NCBI RefSeq assembly: GCF_003999995.1
Contig: NZ_RJAD01000001.1
Location: 1 to 64,000, forward strand
DNA length: 64,000 nucleotides
Direction of reading: 5' to 3'
DNA from: Microbacterium sulfonylureivorans
GTDB taxonomy: Bacteria; Actinomycetota; Actinomycetes; Actinomycetales; Microbacteriaceae
Of the stretch, positions 1-9,373 are shown piece by piece (position 1 is the stretch's first letter; each line of letters starts with the position of its first letter). A program made the position numbers and the translations under genes. The notes under the pieces are model-generated. The model had not been told where the DNA came from, did no database searches, and saw nothing but the letters and a program-made list of their open reading frames with translations.

Positions 1-165
1 CCCTGTGGGGCAACAACAAGAACATTACCCGGCACCCGCCCGCTCGTCGAATCCGCGCCGCCGCCCGGGCGTGTCGCACCCACGCGCACCCCCAAGCCGA
101 CGCCGAGAACACCTGATCGACCGAGAATTCGAGGGCGAGGTCACGCAGATGACCCGCGTCGGCCT
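1..165. other. Left-edge intergenic stretch, possible outward promoter
   Basis: No gene can be supported here. On the minus strand a TAATGT hexamer lies at 27..22 and is followed by a T-rich run toward the left edge, which looks like a -10 element of a transcript leaving the window; no convincing -35 was found. The open frames crossing this stretch have no recognisable protein character. Confidence 0.25.
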
Positions 166-1005
166 TCAGCCGTCGCCGCGTGGACGGGTCACGCGTCGTG
201 CGCGCACCACCTGGACGACGACGCAGAGCACGAGGGTCGCCGCACCCCACACCGCGCAGGCCGGCGGCAGCACGCGGTACGCCAGGTGAGCGACGGTGAA
301 CTCCGCGTCGAGCGGACCGAGCGCCACCAGGCCTCCGACCCAGGCGGTCGCGAGCACCACCGGCAGAGAGATCCACCACGCCCAGCGCACGGCGCGCGGC
401 AGGACGCGGTCGACGGAGGCCGCGGCATCCCTCCCCGCCAGCCAGACGATCGCCCACACGCCGATGATCACCAGCCCCAGTGCGCTCGATCCGTGCTGCA
501 GCCACTTGACCCCCAGCAGGGGCCCCCACTCCTCGCCGAGCGCCGGGATCGCGGCGACCCCCCACCTGCCCTCGTGCGTGAAGAGGTCCCAGACGATGTG
601 ACTCGCCACTCCGAGGGTCAGCGAGACGAGGAGGAGGAGCATTCCACCCCATGACACCCGCCGAGGCGCTCCTCGCCGGGGGCGCGCGGAGATCGCCAGC
701 GTCTCGCGTGCTGCGGCGAGCGCATCCCGGTCCCACTCCCCCGGCAGCCGGCCGGCCAGCCAGGTCGGCGACAGCTCGCGCGTCGCCGGGCGCAGCACCG
801 AGCGCCACACCAGCAGGAGCAGGAGGGCGAGCACGACCGTCACCGGGATCCAGGCGAAGTCGTGCGTCCGCCCGTAGTGCAGCGGAAGGCCCCGCACGAA
901 CAGCGGCAGATCGGGGGCCATCGCACCGACCGCGATCGCCGCCGGCACGAGCGGCGTCCGGATGAACGGCAGCGCGACGACCGCGTGGCTCGGCGTGAAC
1001 GGCAT
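166..1005 (-). CDS. DUF4184 family membrane protein
   Basis: A 279-residue multi-pass membrane protein. The N-terminus MPFTPSHAVVALPF followed by an MAPDLP motif near residue 30 is typical of DUF4184 proteins, whose function is unknown. Hydrophobic segments lie at roughly residues 16-35, 52-69, 116-138, 170-192 and 240-268. The ATG start has a good ribosome-binding site (GGAGGG, five bases upstream). It follows tyrS on the same strand with a 48-base gap and may be co-transcribed. Family assignment is by sequence feel, and the role cannot be inferred from the neighbours. Confidence 0.75.
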   Translation of the reverse strand: MPFTPSHAVVALPFIRTPLVPAAIAVGAMAPDLPLFVRGLPLHYGRTHDFAWIPVTVVLALLLLLVWRSVLRPATRELSPTWLAGRLPGEWDRDALAAARETLAISARPRRGAPRRVSWGGMLLLLVSLTLGVASHIVWDLFTHEGRWGVAAIPALGEEWGPLLGVKWLQHGSSALGLVIIGVWAIVWLAGRDAAASVDRVLPRAVRWAWWISLPVVLATAWVGGLVALGPLDAEFTVAHLAYRVLPPACAVWGAATLVLCVVVQVVRARRVTRPRGDG

Positions 1006-1053
1006 GCTCGCCCTCCGTCGGGATCGGCGACCGGCGGCTGCGGTCCGGATCGA

Positions 1054-2361
1054 TCAGGCGGTCACGAACACGCCGGCGAGCGTCTTCTTGCCTCGCCGGA
1101 GCACGGACACGCCGCCCGGCAGGGACCCCGAGACGATCGCCGACTCGTCGTCGACCTTGAGGCCGTCGAGGGAGACGCCGCCCTGGGCCACCGCGCGGCG
1201 GCCCTCGGACAGGCTCGCGACGAGCCCGGTCTCGACGAGCGCCTGCAGCACGCCGGTGCCGGCCGGCACGGTTGCGTGCGGCAGCTCGTCGAGGGCGTGC
1301 CGCAGCGTCGTCGCGTCGAGCGCCGTCAGGTCGCCCTGGCCGAAGAGGGCCTCGGATGCCGCGATCACCGCGGCCGTGGCATCCGTTCCGTGCACGAACG
1401 CGGTGACCTCGCGGGCGAGCCGGCGCTGCGCCTCGCGGCGGAACGGCTCGGCGGCGACCAGCCGCTCGTACTCCTCGATCTCGTCTCGCGTGAGGAACGT
1501 GAACACCTTCAGGCGGGTCACGACATCGGCATCGTCGGTGTTGAGCCAGAACTGGTACATCCGGTACGGGCTGCACATCTCCGGGTCGAGCCAGATCGCG
1601 TTGCCCGCGCTCTTGCCGAACTTCGTGCCGTCGCTGTTGGTGATCAGCGGCGTGCCGATCGCGTGGACCGAGGCGCCCTCGACGCGGTGGATCAGGTCGG
1701 TGCCGCTGGTGAGGTTGCCCCACTGGTCGCTGCCGCCCGTCTGCAGCACGCAGCCGTAGCGCCGGTGCAGCTCGAGGTAGTCCAGGCCCTGCAGGATCTG
1801 GTAGCTGAACTCGGTGTACGAGATGCCGGCCTCGGAGTTCAGCCGCGCGGCGACGGCGTCCTTCTTGATCATCGTGCCGACGCGGAAGTGCTTGCCGATC
1901 CCGCGCAGGAAGTCGATCGCGCTCAGCGGAGCTGTCCAGTCGAGATTGTTGACGATCCTCGCGGCGTTGTCGCCCTCGAAGCTCAGGAAGCGCTCGACCT
2001 GCGCGCGGAGGTAGCCGACCCACTCCTCGACGGTCTCGACGGGGTTGAGCACGCGCTCGGAGTCGCGGCCGCCCGGATCACCGACGAGTCCGGTCGATCC
2101 GCCCACCAGGCCCAGCGGCTTGTGGCCGGCGAGCTGGAGCCGGCGCATGGTGAGCAGCTGCACGAGGTTGCCCAGATGCAGGCTCGGAGCGGTCGGGTCG
2201 AAGCCGCAGTAGTACGTGATCGGGTCGCCGGCGAGCAGCGCGCGCAGCGCCTCCTGATCGGTGGACACATGCACGAGTCCGCGCCACACGATCTCGTCCC
2301 AGACGTTCTCGAACGTCGGATCGTTGGCGGGCGCGGTCGCACTCACGGGGCTGTTCGACAC
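1054..2361 (-). CDS. tyrS: Tyrosyl-tRNA synthetase
   Basis: 435-residue class I aminoacyl-tRNA synthetase that charges tRNA-Tyr. The HIGH-type motif is HLGN near residues 62-65, the KMSKS-type motif is KFGKS near residue 247, and an S4-like RNA-binding domain forms the C-terminal 70 residues. Length matches bacterial TyrRS of the eubacterial type. The start is GTG with no Shine-Dalgarno sequence; a TAACCT hexamer (2374..2369) sits seven bases upstream, so the mRNA is probably leaderless. Confidence 0.95.
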   Translation of the reverse strand: MSNSPVSATAPANDPTFENVWDEIVWRGLVHVSTDQEALRALLAGDPITYYCGFDPTAPSLHLGNLVQLLTMRRLQLAGHKPLGLVGGSTGLVGDPGGRDSERVLNPVETVEEWVGYLRAQVERFLSFEGDNAARIVNNLDWTAPLSAIDFLRGIGKHFRVGTMIKKDAVAARLNSEAGISYTEFSYQILQGLDYLELHRRYGCVLQTGGSDQWGNLTSGTDLIHRVEGASVHAIGTPLITNSDGTKFGKSAGNAIWLDPEMCSPYRMYQFWLNTDDADVVTRLKVFTFLTRDEIEEYERLVAAEPFRREAQRRLAREVTAFVHGTDATAAVIAASEALFGQGDLTALDATTLRHALDELPHATVPAGTGVLQALVETGLVASLSEGRRAVAQGGVSLDGLKVDDESAIVSGSLPGGVSVLRRGKKTLAGVFVTA

Positions 2362-2368
2362 GCGTGCC

Positions 2369-2374
2369 AGGTTA
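2369..2374 (-). promoter_or_regulatory. Candidate -10 element of leaderless tyrS
   Basis: TAACCT, 7 nt before the tyrS GTG. This spacing places the transcript start at the start codon. One of about 20 such cases in the window. Confidence 0.5.
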
Positions 2375-2385
2375 TCAGCGGGATT

Positions 2386-2429
2386 CGGATGCCCCGGTCC
2401 ACGCGGACCGGGCGGGCCGGGGCATCCGC
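2386..2429 (-). terminator. Nested hairpin terminator after the aldo/keto reductase
   Basis: Perfect 12-base inverted repeat CGGATGCCCCGG (2386-2397) and CCGGGGCATCCG (2418-2429) enclosing an inner GGTCC-ACGC-GGACC stem. It lies 4 bases after the reductase stop codon on the minus strand. There is no T-run, as is common in high-GC actinobacterial terminators. The outer arms contain the GGATGCC word that is over-represented across the window. Confidence 0.65.
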
Positions 2430-2433
2430 TCCC

Positions 2434-3381
2434 TCATGCGGGCTCGTCGAGACGGCGGCGCTGGTCTGCCGTCAGCGGGAGGCGCACGGCGTCGAGCGCG
2501 GCGTCGAGCTGGTCGAGCTTGCTGCCGCCGAGCATCGGGCGGATGCCGCGGGCGACGTGCCAGGCGAGCACGGTCTGACCGCGCGTGGCCCCGAGCTCGG
2601 CGGCGACCTCGTCGAGCACGGCCAGCCGGCCGGCGTTCCCGGGGTGGTCGTAGATGTCGGGGATGGGCTTGGCCGGGTTGTCGTACGCGCCCGACAGCAG
2701 CGGGGTGTACGCCCACACCTCGAGTCCGTGGGCTTCGGCGTAGTCGCCCTGCTCGTCGCTCAGCACGCCGAACGCGTGGTTCGTCGGATTCGTGCCCGGG
2801 CGCGGGCGGAGGTAGGTGCTGTTGTGCTGGAGCGCGTCGATCGGGGTCGCGCCGAGGCGGCGGGCGTGAGCGCGCGCCCGCTCGACCCGCCAGGCCGGGT
2901 GATTGGATGCCCCGACCCGCGCGGTGAGCCCGGCCGCGGTGAGCTCGGCGAGCGCCTCGACGGTCTCCTCGATCGGCGTCGTGCGGTCCTCCATGTGCAG
3001 CCACAGGAGGTCGACGGACTCGAGGCCGAGCCGTTCGAGACTGCCGGCGAAGGCCTGACGCACGGCGCGGCCCGACAGGCCGGCGCGCTTGTGGGGGAAC
3101 GACTCCGCCCACAGCGGCTCGGCGCCGAGCTTCGTGGCGATCCTCACCCGATCGCGCACGCCGGGCCGCTCCGCGAGCCAGCGGCCGAGCAGGCGCTCGC
3201 TGGCACCGCCCTGGCCGTCGTCGGACGCCCAGAAGCTGTAGCAGTCGGCGGTGTCGATCCAGACGCCGCCGCGCTCGACGAACCGGTCGAGCAGGGCGAA
3301 CGAGGTGGTCTCGTCGACGGCGGTGCCGAACATCATCGCGCCGAGGACGAGCGGGGACGTGGGGGGTGTCGCAGTGGTCAT
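2434..3381 (-). CDS. Aldo/keto reductase
   Basis: 315-residue NADPH-dependent aldo/keto reductase. Seen: an N-terminal LVLGAMMFGT strand, the active-site region DTADCYSF near residue 48 holding the conserved Asp and Tyr, a downstream Lys region, and the C-terminal cofactor-binding part (GGSKLDQL). I chose ATG 3381 rather than an in-frame TTG at 3396, because the TTG lies inside the promoter/operator. The substrate is unknown. The divergent MerR regulator, with a shared palindromic operator, suggests it is induced by a small molecule or stress signal. Confidence 0.9.
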   Translation of the reverse strand: MTTATPPTSPLVLGAMMFGTAVDETTSFALLDRFVERGGVWIDTADCYSFWASDDGQGGASERLLGRWLAERPGVRDRVRIATKLGAEPLWAESFPHKRAGLSGRAVRQAFAGSLERLGLESVDLLWLHMEDRTTPIEETVEALAELTAAGLTARVGASNHPAWRVERARAHARRLGATPIDALQHNSTYLRPRPGTNPTNHAFGVLSDEQGDYAEAHGLEVWAYTPLLSGAYDNPAKPIPDIYDHPGNAGRLAVLDEVAAELGATRGQTVLAWHVARGIRPMLGGSKLDQLDAALDAVRLPLTADQRRRLDEPA

Positions 3382-3388
3382 GGATCCA

Positions 3389-3428
3389 CTGTGCAACCTG
3401 GAGTTCGCTCCAGGTCAAGCTCTATCCT
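3389..3428. promoter_or_regulatory. Shared MerR-type operator/promoter
   Basis: A perfect dyad CCTGGAG-TTCG-CTCCAGG (3397-3414) lies between the divergent reductase and MerR genes. On the minus strand it fills the 19-base spacer between TTGACC (3418..3413) and CACAGT (3394..3389), the elongated spacing typical of MerR-activated promoters. On the plus strand TATCCT (3423-3428) lies six bases before the MerR start codon. Both transcripts would begin at or next to their start codons. Confidence 0.75.
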
Positions 3429-3434
3429 CGGATC

Positions 3435-3821
3435 ATGGCGACGTACACTCCGGCTGAGGCCGCAGAACTGTCCGGCTTCTCCCTCGACACCCTCCGCTAC
3501 TACGAGCGGGAGGGCATCCTCCCCCCGGTCGCGCGCACCGCCGGGGGGCACCGGTCGTTCACCGAGGCCGATCTCGGCACCCTGGGCTTCCTCAAGTGCC
3601 TCCGCGAGACCGGGATGCCGATCGAGAAGCTGCGTCGTTACGGCGAGCTCTGTCGCGACGATGGCACGCTCCCCGACCGCGTCGCGCTGCTCGAGGAGCA
3701 CGCGACCGCTGTCCGGGCCGAGCTCGAGGCGCTCCTCGCGCAGCAGGCGAAGCTCGACGACAAGCTCGCGTGGTACCGCGGAGAGCTCGCAGCGCGTCAG
3801 GCCGCGGCGATCTCGTCGTAG
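3435..3821 (+). CDS. MerR family transcriptional regulator
   Basis: 128-residue MerR-type regulator: N-terminal winged helix-turn-helix (YTPAEAAELSGFSLDTLRYY, residues 3-22) with the usual YYEREGILPP continuation, then an effector/dimerisation helix of coiled-coil character. No cluster of metal-binding cysteines is present, so a metal sensor is unlikely; small-molecule or redox sensing is more plausible. The ATG at 3435 was preferred over an upstream in-frame codon because it begins exactly at the family N-terminus and fits a leaderless promoter. Its 3' end overlaps the convergent VOC gene by 25 bases. Confidence 0.9.
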   Translation: MATYTPAEAAELSGFSLDTLRYYEREGILPPVARTAGGHRSFTEADLGTLGFLKCLRETGMPIEKLRRYGELCRDDGTLPDRVALLEEHATAVRAELEALLAQQAKLDDKLAWYRGELAARQAAAISS

Positions 3822-4147
3822 AGCCCGATGATGTTGCCCTCCGAGTCCTTGAGGTAGACGTAGCGCGCGGTCTCCCCCATGGGCTCGATCTCGCCGAGCT
3901 GCTCTCCGCCGTTCGCGACGGCGACCGCCACCGTGTCCTCGATCTTGTCGACGGTGAACACCATCGTCGGGTGGGGTGTCGGGCCGCGCATATGGAGGTC
4001 GCCGTTGACGCCCTCGCCCTGCGGCTGCCGGAGCATCCCCATCTCATCGCCCCAGGGCTCGTACTCGTACCCCAGGACGTTGCTGTAGAACGACTGCGCC
4101 CGGCCGATGTCGTCGACCGGGATCTCGAAGTGCTCCATCTTTGCCAT
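3797..4147 (-). CDS. VOC (glyoxalase/bleomycin resistance) family protein
   Basis: 116-residue single VOC-fold protein with paired beta-alpha-beta-beta-beta modules: EHFEIPVDDIGRAQSFYSNV at residues 5-24 and a second module ending YVYLKDSEGNIIGLYDEI. Such proteins bind metal or small hydrophobic ligands; many are uncharacterised. The 3' end overlaps the convergent MerR gene. No clear Shine-Dalgarno sequence precedes the ATG. Confidence 0.88.
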   Translation of the reverse strand: MAKMEHFEIPVDDIGRAQSFYSNVLGYEYEPWGDEMGMLRQPQGEGVNGDLHMRGPTPHPTMVFTVDKIEDTVAVAVANGGEQLGEIEPMGETARYVYLKDSEGNIIGLYDEIAAA

Positions 4148-4214
4148 GGACCCACGCTTCCATGCACGCGTGGGCAGGGGAAGACCGACCTAGATCGAGC
4201 CTCAAAGCTAAATC

Positions 4215-4294
4215 TTGGCATCTTCAGCTCTGACGCTTATATCATTCAAGCTTCTGAACTAAACTGCAAGAGCTTGATTCTCTAGACCAAAGGA
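4215..4294 (+). promoter_or_regulatory. Promoter and RBS of the SatD-like gene in an AT-rich island
   Basis: TTGGCA (4215-4220), a 17-base spacer and TATATC (4238-4243) form a near-consensus housekeeping promoter, followed by an AAAGGA ribosome-binding site (4289-4294). The region 4195-4290 is strikingly AT-rich against its surroundings and holds several AAGCT/AGCTT half-sites (near 4204, 4249 and 4270), which could be operator repeats for the downstream regulator. Confidence 0.65.
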
Positions 4295-4300
4295 CCTGGC

Positions 4301-4915
4301 ATGTTCGTGGTGACCGCCGACCAGCGAGACAGCCGCATCAACGACGACCTCGTCCCCGCAGGGCTCGACGCCGTCTCGGCGCTCGCGGGGTCCCGGCTCG
4401 CACTCGCGCCCGAGCGCACGGCCGGTGACGAGATCCAGGTCGCGCTCCCCGACGCGGGCGCAACGCTCGAGATCGTGCTGCACCTGACCCGCCTGCGAAC
4501 ATGGAGCGTGGGCATCGGCGTCGGATCCGTCGAAGAGCCGCTGCCTGCGAACGTCCGCGCCGCGCGAGGAGCCGCATTCCTCCACGCGCGCGACGCGGTC
4601 GAGCGCGCCAAGCGGGCACCGACTCGAGTCGCGATGGCGGGCGGCCAGGAGGGATCGGATGCCGAGGCGCTCCTGCGGCTGCTCATCGAGCTGCGCGACC
4701 GGCGCACGCCCGAGGGCTGGGAGATCCACGACCTGCTCGCCGAGGGGCTCAGCCAGCGGGCAGCCGCCGCACGGCTGGGGATCACCGAGGGTGCCGTCAG
4801 CCTCCGGGCACGCAACGCCGGGCTCCGCGCCGAAGAGGCCGCCCTCCCCGCATTGGAACGCGTGCTGGCAAGGGCCGACGACGTCCTCAGCCCGCCGCCC
4901 CGCGCACGAGGATGA
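4301..4915 (+). CDS. SatD-like protein with C-terminal helix-turn-helix
   Basis: 204-residue protein. The N-terminus FVVTADQRDSR and the central AERTAGDEIQ and GIGVG segments resemble the SatD family, of unknown function. Residues about 148-175 (GLSQRAAAARLGITEGAVSL) look like a helix-turn-helix, suggesting DNA binding or autoregulation. It has its own strong promoter and RBS and is followed by a membrane protein whose C-terminal half resembles DUF3307-type partners of SatD, which supports the call. The 3' end overlaps an antisense gene remnant. Confidence 0.6.
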   Translation: MFVVTADQRDSRINDDLVPAGLDAVSALAGSRLALAPERTAGDEIQVALPDAGATLEIVLHLTRLRTWSVGIGVGSVEEPLPANVRAARGAAFLHARDAVERAKRAPTRVAMAGGQEGSDAEALLRLLIELRDRRTPEGWEIHDLLAEGLSQRAAAARLGITEGAVSLRARNAGLRAEEAALPALERVLARADDVLSPPPRARG

Positions 4916-5027
4916 AGGCCCGCCGGCACCGCGCGAAGCTCCGCATCTCGGCGGTCTGAGCGGAGGTCGCCACCGGCTCGAGCTCGGAGAACACGCCCGA
5001 GAGCGCCTGCAGGATCTCGAGACTCCC
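4887..5027 (-). pseudogene. 5'-truncated gene remnant, family unknown
   Basis: On the minus strand a frame running from about 5027 down to a TGA at 4889..4887 encodes roughly 45 residues (SLEILQALSGVFSELEPVAT, then ending AFILVRGAAG) with almost every codon ending in G or C, the signature of real genes here. Upstream the frame loses coding character and no start codon or ribosome-binding site is seen before the membrane-protein gene begins at 5117. It looks like the C-terminal tail of a decayed gene, perhaps an enzyme. I do not recognise the family. Confidence 0.4.
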
Positions 5028-5116
5028 CCGCGGACGCGCATGCCGGCGTCGCCCGGATCGCCAGAGAGGTTCCGCGCGCCCACGGCGCGTCGGGGGCGCA
5101 TGTCAGACTGATCGCC

Positions 5117-5716
5117 ATGGTCATCCCCCCCGATGTGCTGCTGGCCGCCGCCTTCTCCCTGTTCCTGTTCCTCACCCTGGGTGCGGCCCTCGTCCTGGTC
5201 GTCGTGAGCAGCCGCCGCCCGCGCGAGATCCCCCTGCTGATCGCCGCCGGCCTCGTGCTGGTGGCGCTCCTCGTGGTGGTGGTTCTCCCCGTCGGCGTCC
5301 CCGCGGTAGTGGCCGTCGTCATCGCGCTGCTCGGCACCGCGCTGGCCGCGATGGGGGGCAGCCCCGTCACCAGGCGGGTGCTGGAAGTCGCGACGCACGG
5401 CCGCGTGCCCGAGGGCGACAACGGGGGAATCATGCTGCGGCCGGCCGCCGTCCCGGGGCTCGTGGCCGACGACGCCCCCGCGCGCGAGGTCCTGCGCGGG
5501 GGAACCACGATCGGCTATCTCGAGCGACTCGGCGTCGTGATCGCGATCATCGTCGGGTTCCCCGAGGCGATCGCCGTCGTGGTGGCGGTGAAGGGCATCG
5601 GCCGGTTCTCCGAGCTCGCTGCCGCCGAGGCCCGCGAGCGGTTCATCATCGGCACCCTGGCGAGTCTGCTCTGGGCATGCGTCGTGGGCGGCGTCGTGAG
5701 GCTCGCGATCTGGTGA
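5117..5716 (+). CDS. Membrane protein, SatD-associated (DUF3307-like C-terminus)
   Basis: 199-residue membrane protein with hydrophobic segments at about residues 8-30, 39-62, 65-82, 134-155 and 178-198. The stretch GTTIGYLERLGVVIAIIVGF followed by VAVKGIGRFSEL and FIIGTLASLLWA matches the pattern at the C-terminal end of DUF3307 proteins, which commonly follow satD. The N-terminal half is divergent. It probably works with the SatD-like protein 200 bases upstream. Function unknown. Confidence 0.55.
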   Translation: MVIPPDVLLAAAFSLFLFLTLGAALVLVVVSSRRPREIPLLIAAGLVLVALLVVVVLPVGVPAVVAVVIALLGTALAAMGGSPVTRRVLEVATHGRVPEGDNGGIMLRPAAVPGLVADDAPAREVLRGGTTIGYLERLGVVIAIIVGFPEAIAVVVAVKGIGRFSELAAAEARERFIIGTLASLLWACVVGGVVRLAIW

Positions 5717-5721
5717 CCGAG

Positions 5722-5752
5722 GGCGGCCGACCGCCGCGGCGGGCAGACGCCC
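5722..5752. terminator. Possible bidirectional terminator
   Basis: Two short stems, GGCGG-CCGA-CCGCC (5722-5735) and GGGC-AGAC-GCCC (5741-5752), fill the gap between the convergent membrane protein and argH. They are small and lack a T-run. Confidence 0.3.
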
Positions 5753-5755
5753 GGG

Positions 5756-7195
<1,440 letters not shown>

Positions 7196-7241
7196 CTACC
7201 GAGGGCCCGGGTGCCCGACCGGCCGTGCGACGCGAAGAGGC

Positions 7242-8402
7242 TCAGTCGACCGGTCCTGGCGAGGCCGGCCTCGCACGCCCGGCGGTCACGAGCTTCGACG
7301 ACGTGTCGACCACCCACTCCAGCGGCCCCCGACCGACGAGGAGCGCCCACGCGGTGCACACCGCGATCGTCACGAGGGCGAGCGGCCAGAACGGCTCGAG
7401 GTCGCGGAAGGCGGCGAGGTCGCCCGGGGCGCCCAGCACCTCCGTCGCGATCAGCGCCCACACCACGATCTGCCCCACGTACGCGGTGAGCGGCATCGCG
7501 CCCACAGCGCGCAGCGGCAGGACTGGCCAGACGACGACGGTCCGGCACACCAGCAGGCATGCGGCGATCACGGCGAGCGCGAACCCGCCGGAGCCGATGA
7601 CCTCGAGCAGACCCGTCGAGTGGGGACGCGCCGTCCACAGGGCGCCGACGTAGGACGCGCGCTCGTTCTCCTCCGCGACGCCGGTCGCGGCCTCCAGTCC
7701 GTACCCGACCAGCGCGAGCGCAGTGCCCGCTGCGAGCATCGACAGCTGCACGCGCAGCCTCAGGATGCCGGCGCGGGCGACACCCAGCCCGGCGACGACG
7801 AACACGATCCACGTCGTGAACGGGTAGTGGTAGCCGATCGCGAGCGAGAGGGCGTTGCCCGACGCGGTGCGCCACATCGGCAGATCGTCCAGCGCCACCT
7901 GGATCACGGGCAGGACCACGGCGAGTACGCCGGCGAGCGGGAGGAGGATGCGGGCGCCGAGCGGGACGAGCGGGACGGCGAGGAAGAACAGCAGCGCGTA
8001 GGCCGGAAGGATCACGTACACCGGCACGCCCGTGAGGATCAGGAGGACGCCGATCACCCACAGCAGGATGGCGCGCACGAGCAGGCGCAGCCGGGCTGTC
8101 GTGAGCGCATCGCCGACGGGCGGGGTCCGTCCGCCCGTCGCCAGCCCGATCGACACGCCGGCCAGGGTGGCGAACAGGATCGAGGAGCGTCCCTCGACCA
8201 CCGCGACCCAGGTCGAGGCATCCCCCCAGTCGAAGGGTTCGTCGATCCACAGCAGGTGCGCGGCGAACATGCCGATCACGGCGAGCCCGCGCGCGAGGTC
8301 GACCCCCGCGATGCGCCGCGGCCCGTTGAGGCGCGTCCAGCGGGATCGGATCCAGCCCTCCGGTGCGGAGGCGGGCTGCCTCGTCCCGTCGCGTTCGCTC
8401 AC
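7242..8402 (-). CDS. DUF418/DUF1624 family membrane protein (acyltransferase-like)
   Basis: About 386 residues with many transmembrane segments. It begins with GVDLARGLAVIGMFAAHLLW, typical of DUF1624/heparan N-acetyltransferase-like proteins, and ends in a DUF418 C-terminus (RGPLEWVVDTSSKLV). Members are thought to transfer acyl groups across the membrane or be transporter-like; the substrate is unknown. The start is uncertain: GTG 8402 was chosen, while GTG 8426 is also possible, and a longer frame would run into argF. It lies between argF and argH, where argR and argG often sit. Confidence 0.75.
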   Translation of the reverse strand: MSERDGTRQPASAPEGWIRSRWTRLNGPRRIAGVDLARGLAVIGMFAAHLLWIDEPFDWGDASTWVAVVEGRSSILFATLAGVSIGLATGGRTPPVGDALTTARLRLLVRAILLWVIGVLLILTGVPVYVILPAYALLFFLAVPLVPLGARILLPLAGVLAVVLPVIQVALDDLPMWRTASGNALSLAIGYHYPFTTWIVFVVAGLGVARAGILRLRVQLSMLAAGTALALVGYGLEAATGVAEENERASYVGALWTARPHSTGLLEVIGSGGFALAVIAACLLVCRTVVVWPVLPLRAVGAMPLTAYVGQIVVWALIATEVLGAPGDLAAFRDLEPFWPLALVTIAVCTAWALLVGRGPLEWVVDTSSKLVTAGRARPASPGPVD

Positions 8403-8449
8403 CGCCCGGGCCACGTTCGCATGCACTCTCGACGGCCCGATGCGCCCGG

Positions 8450-9373
8450 TCAGCCCTGCCGGAGGAGCCAGACGAGGAGCGCCTTCTGGGCGTGGAGCCG
8501 GTTCTCGGCCTCGTCCCACACCACGCTCTGCGGACCGTCGATCACCTCGGCGTCCACCTCGTAGCCGCGGTCGGCGGGCAGGCAGTGGATGAAGATCGCG
8601 TCGTCCTTCGCGAGGGCCATGAGCTCCTGCGTCACCTTGTAGGCGCCGAGGTCGCGCAGGCGCGCGAGCTTCTCCTCCTCCTTGCCCATCGACACCCAGG
8701 TGTCGGTGACGACGACGTCGGCACCGGCCGCGGCCTCATTGGCGTCGGTGTAGAGCGTGACCGACCCGCCGGTCTCGGCGGCGCGGCGATCGGCGTCGGC
8801 GATCACGTCGTCCCGCGGAGCGTACGCCTCGGGCGATGCGACGCGCACGTGCATGCCCGCGGTGACGCCGGCGAGCACGTAGGAGTGCGCCATGTTCGAC
8901 ATGCCGTCGCCGAAGAAGGCCAGGGTCAGACCCTTCAGGTCGCCCTTGTGCTCCTTGATCGTGAGCAGGTCGGCCAGCAGCTGGCAGGGGTGGAAGTCGT
9001 CGCTGAGTGCATTGATCACCGGAACGCGTGTGCCCTCGGCCATCTGCTCGAGTCCGGCCTGCGCGTAGGTGCGCCAGACGATCGCGGCGACCTGACGCTC
9101 GAGCACGCGCGCGGTGTCGGCCGGCGTCTCCTTGCCTCCGAGCTGACTGTTCGCCGTCGAGATGATGAGCGGAGAGCCGCCGAGGTCGGCGATGCCGACC
9201 GCGAACGACACGCGCGTGCGCGTGGAGGACTTGTCGAAGATCACCGCGACGGTCTGCGGACCCTCGAGCGTCTTGAGCTTCCAGCGGTCCTTCTTCAGCG
9301 CGACCGCGAGGTCGAGGATCTCGTCCTGCTCGGCCTGGGTCAGGTCGTCGTCGCGCAGCAGGTGGCGGGTCAT
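8450..9373 (-). CDS. argF: Ornithine carbamoyltransferase
   Basis: 307-residue enzyme joining ornithine and carbamoyl phosphate into citrulline. The carbamoyl-phosphate loop STRTR is near residue 53, HCLPADRG lies in the C-terminal ornithine-binding domain, and the DTWVSMGKEEE segment is also typical. The start ATG 9373 overlaps the argD stop by four bases (ATGA), implying translational coupling; a longer upstream open frame is an artefact of overlap with argD. Confidence 0.97.
   Translation of the reverse strand: MTRHLLRDDDLTQAEQDEILDLAVALKKDRWKLKTLEGPQTVAVIFDKSSTRTRVSFAVGIADLGGSPLIISTANSQLGGKETPADTARVLERQVAAIVWRTYAQAGLEQMAEGTRVPVINALSDDFHPCQLLADLLTIKEHKGDLKGLTLAFFGDGMSNMAHSYVLAGVTAGMHVRVASPEAYAPRDDVIADADRRAAETGGSVTLYTDANEAAAGADVVVTDTWVSMGKEEEKLARLRDLGAYKVTQELMALAKDDAIFIHCLPADRGYEVDAEVIDGPQSVVWDEAENRLHAQKALLVWLLRQG

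Noticed and set aside
862..3831. A 989-residue plus-strand open frame antisense to tyrS and the aldo/keto reductase
   Set aside because: Low-complexity Arg/Gly/Ala-rich translation with no family character; it mirrors the high GC of the true genes on the other strand.
8403..8519. Long N-terminus of the DUF418 protein starting at 8519
   Set aside because: It would overlap argF by 70 bases and adds a Pro/Arg-rich stretch unlike the family; GTG 8402 is a better start.
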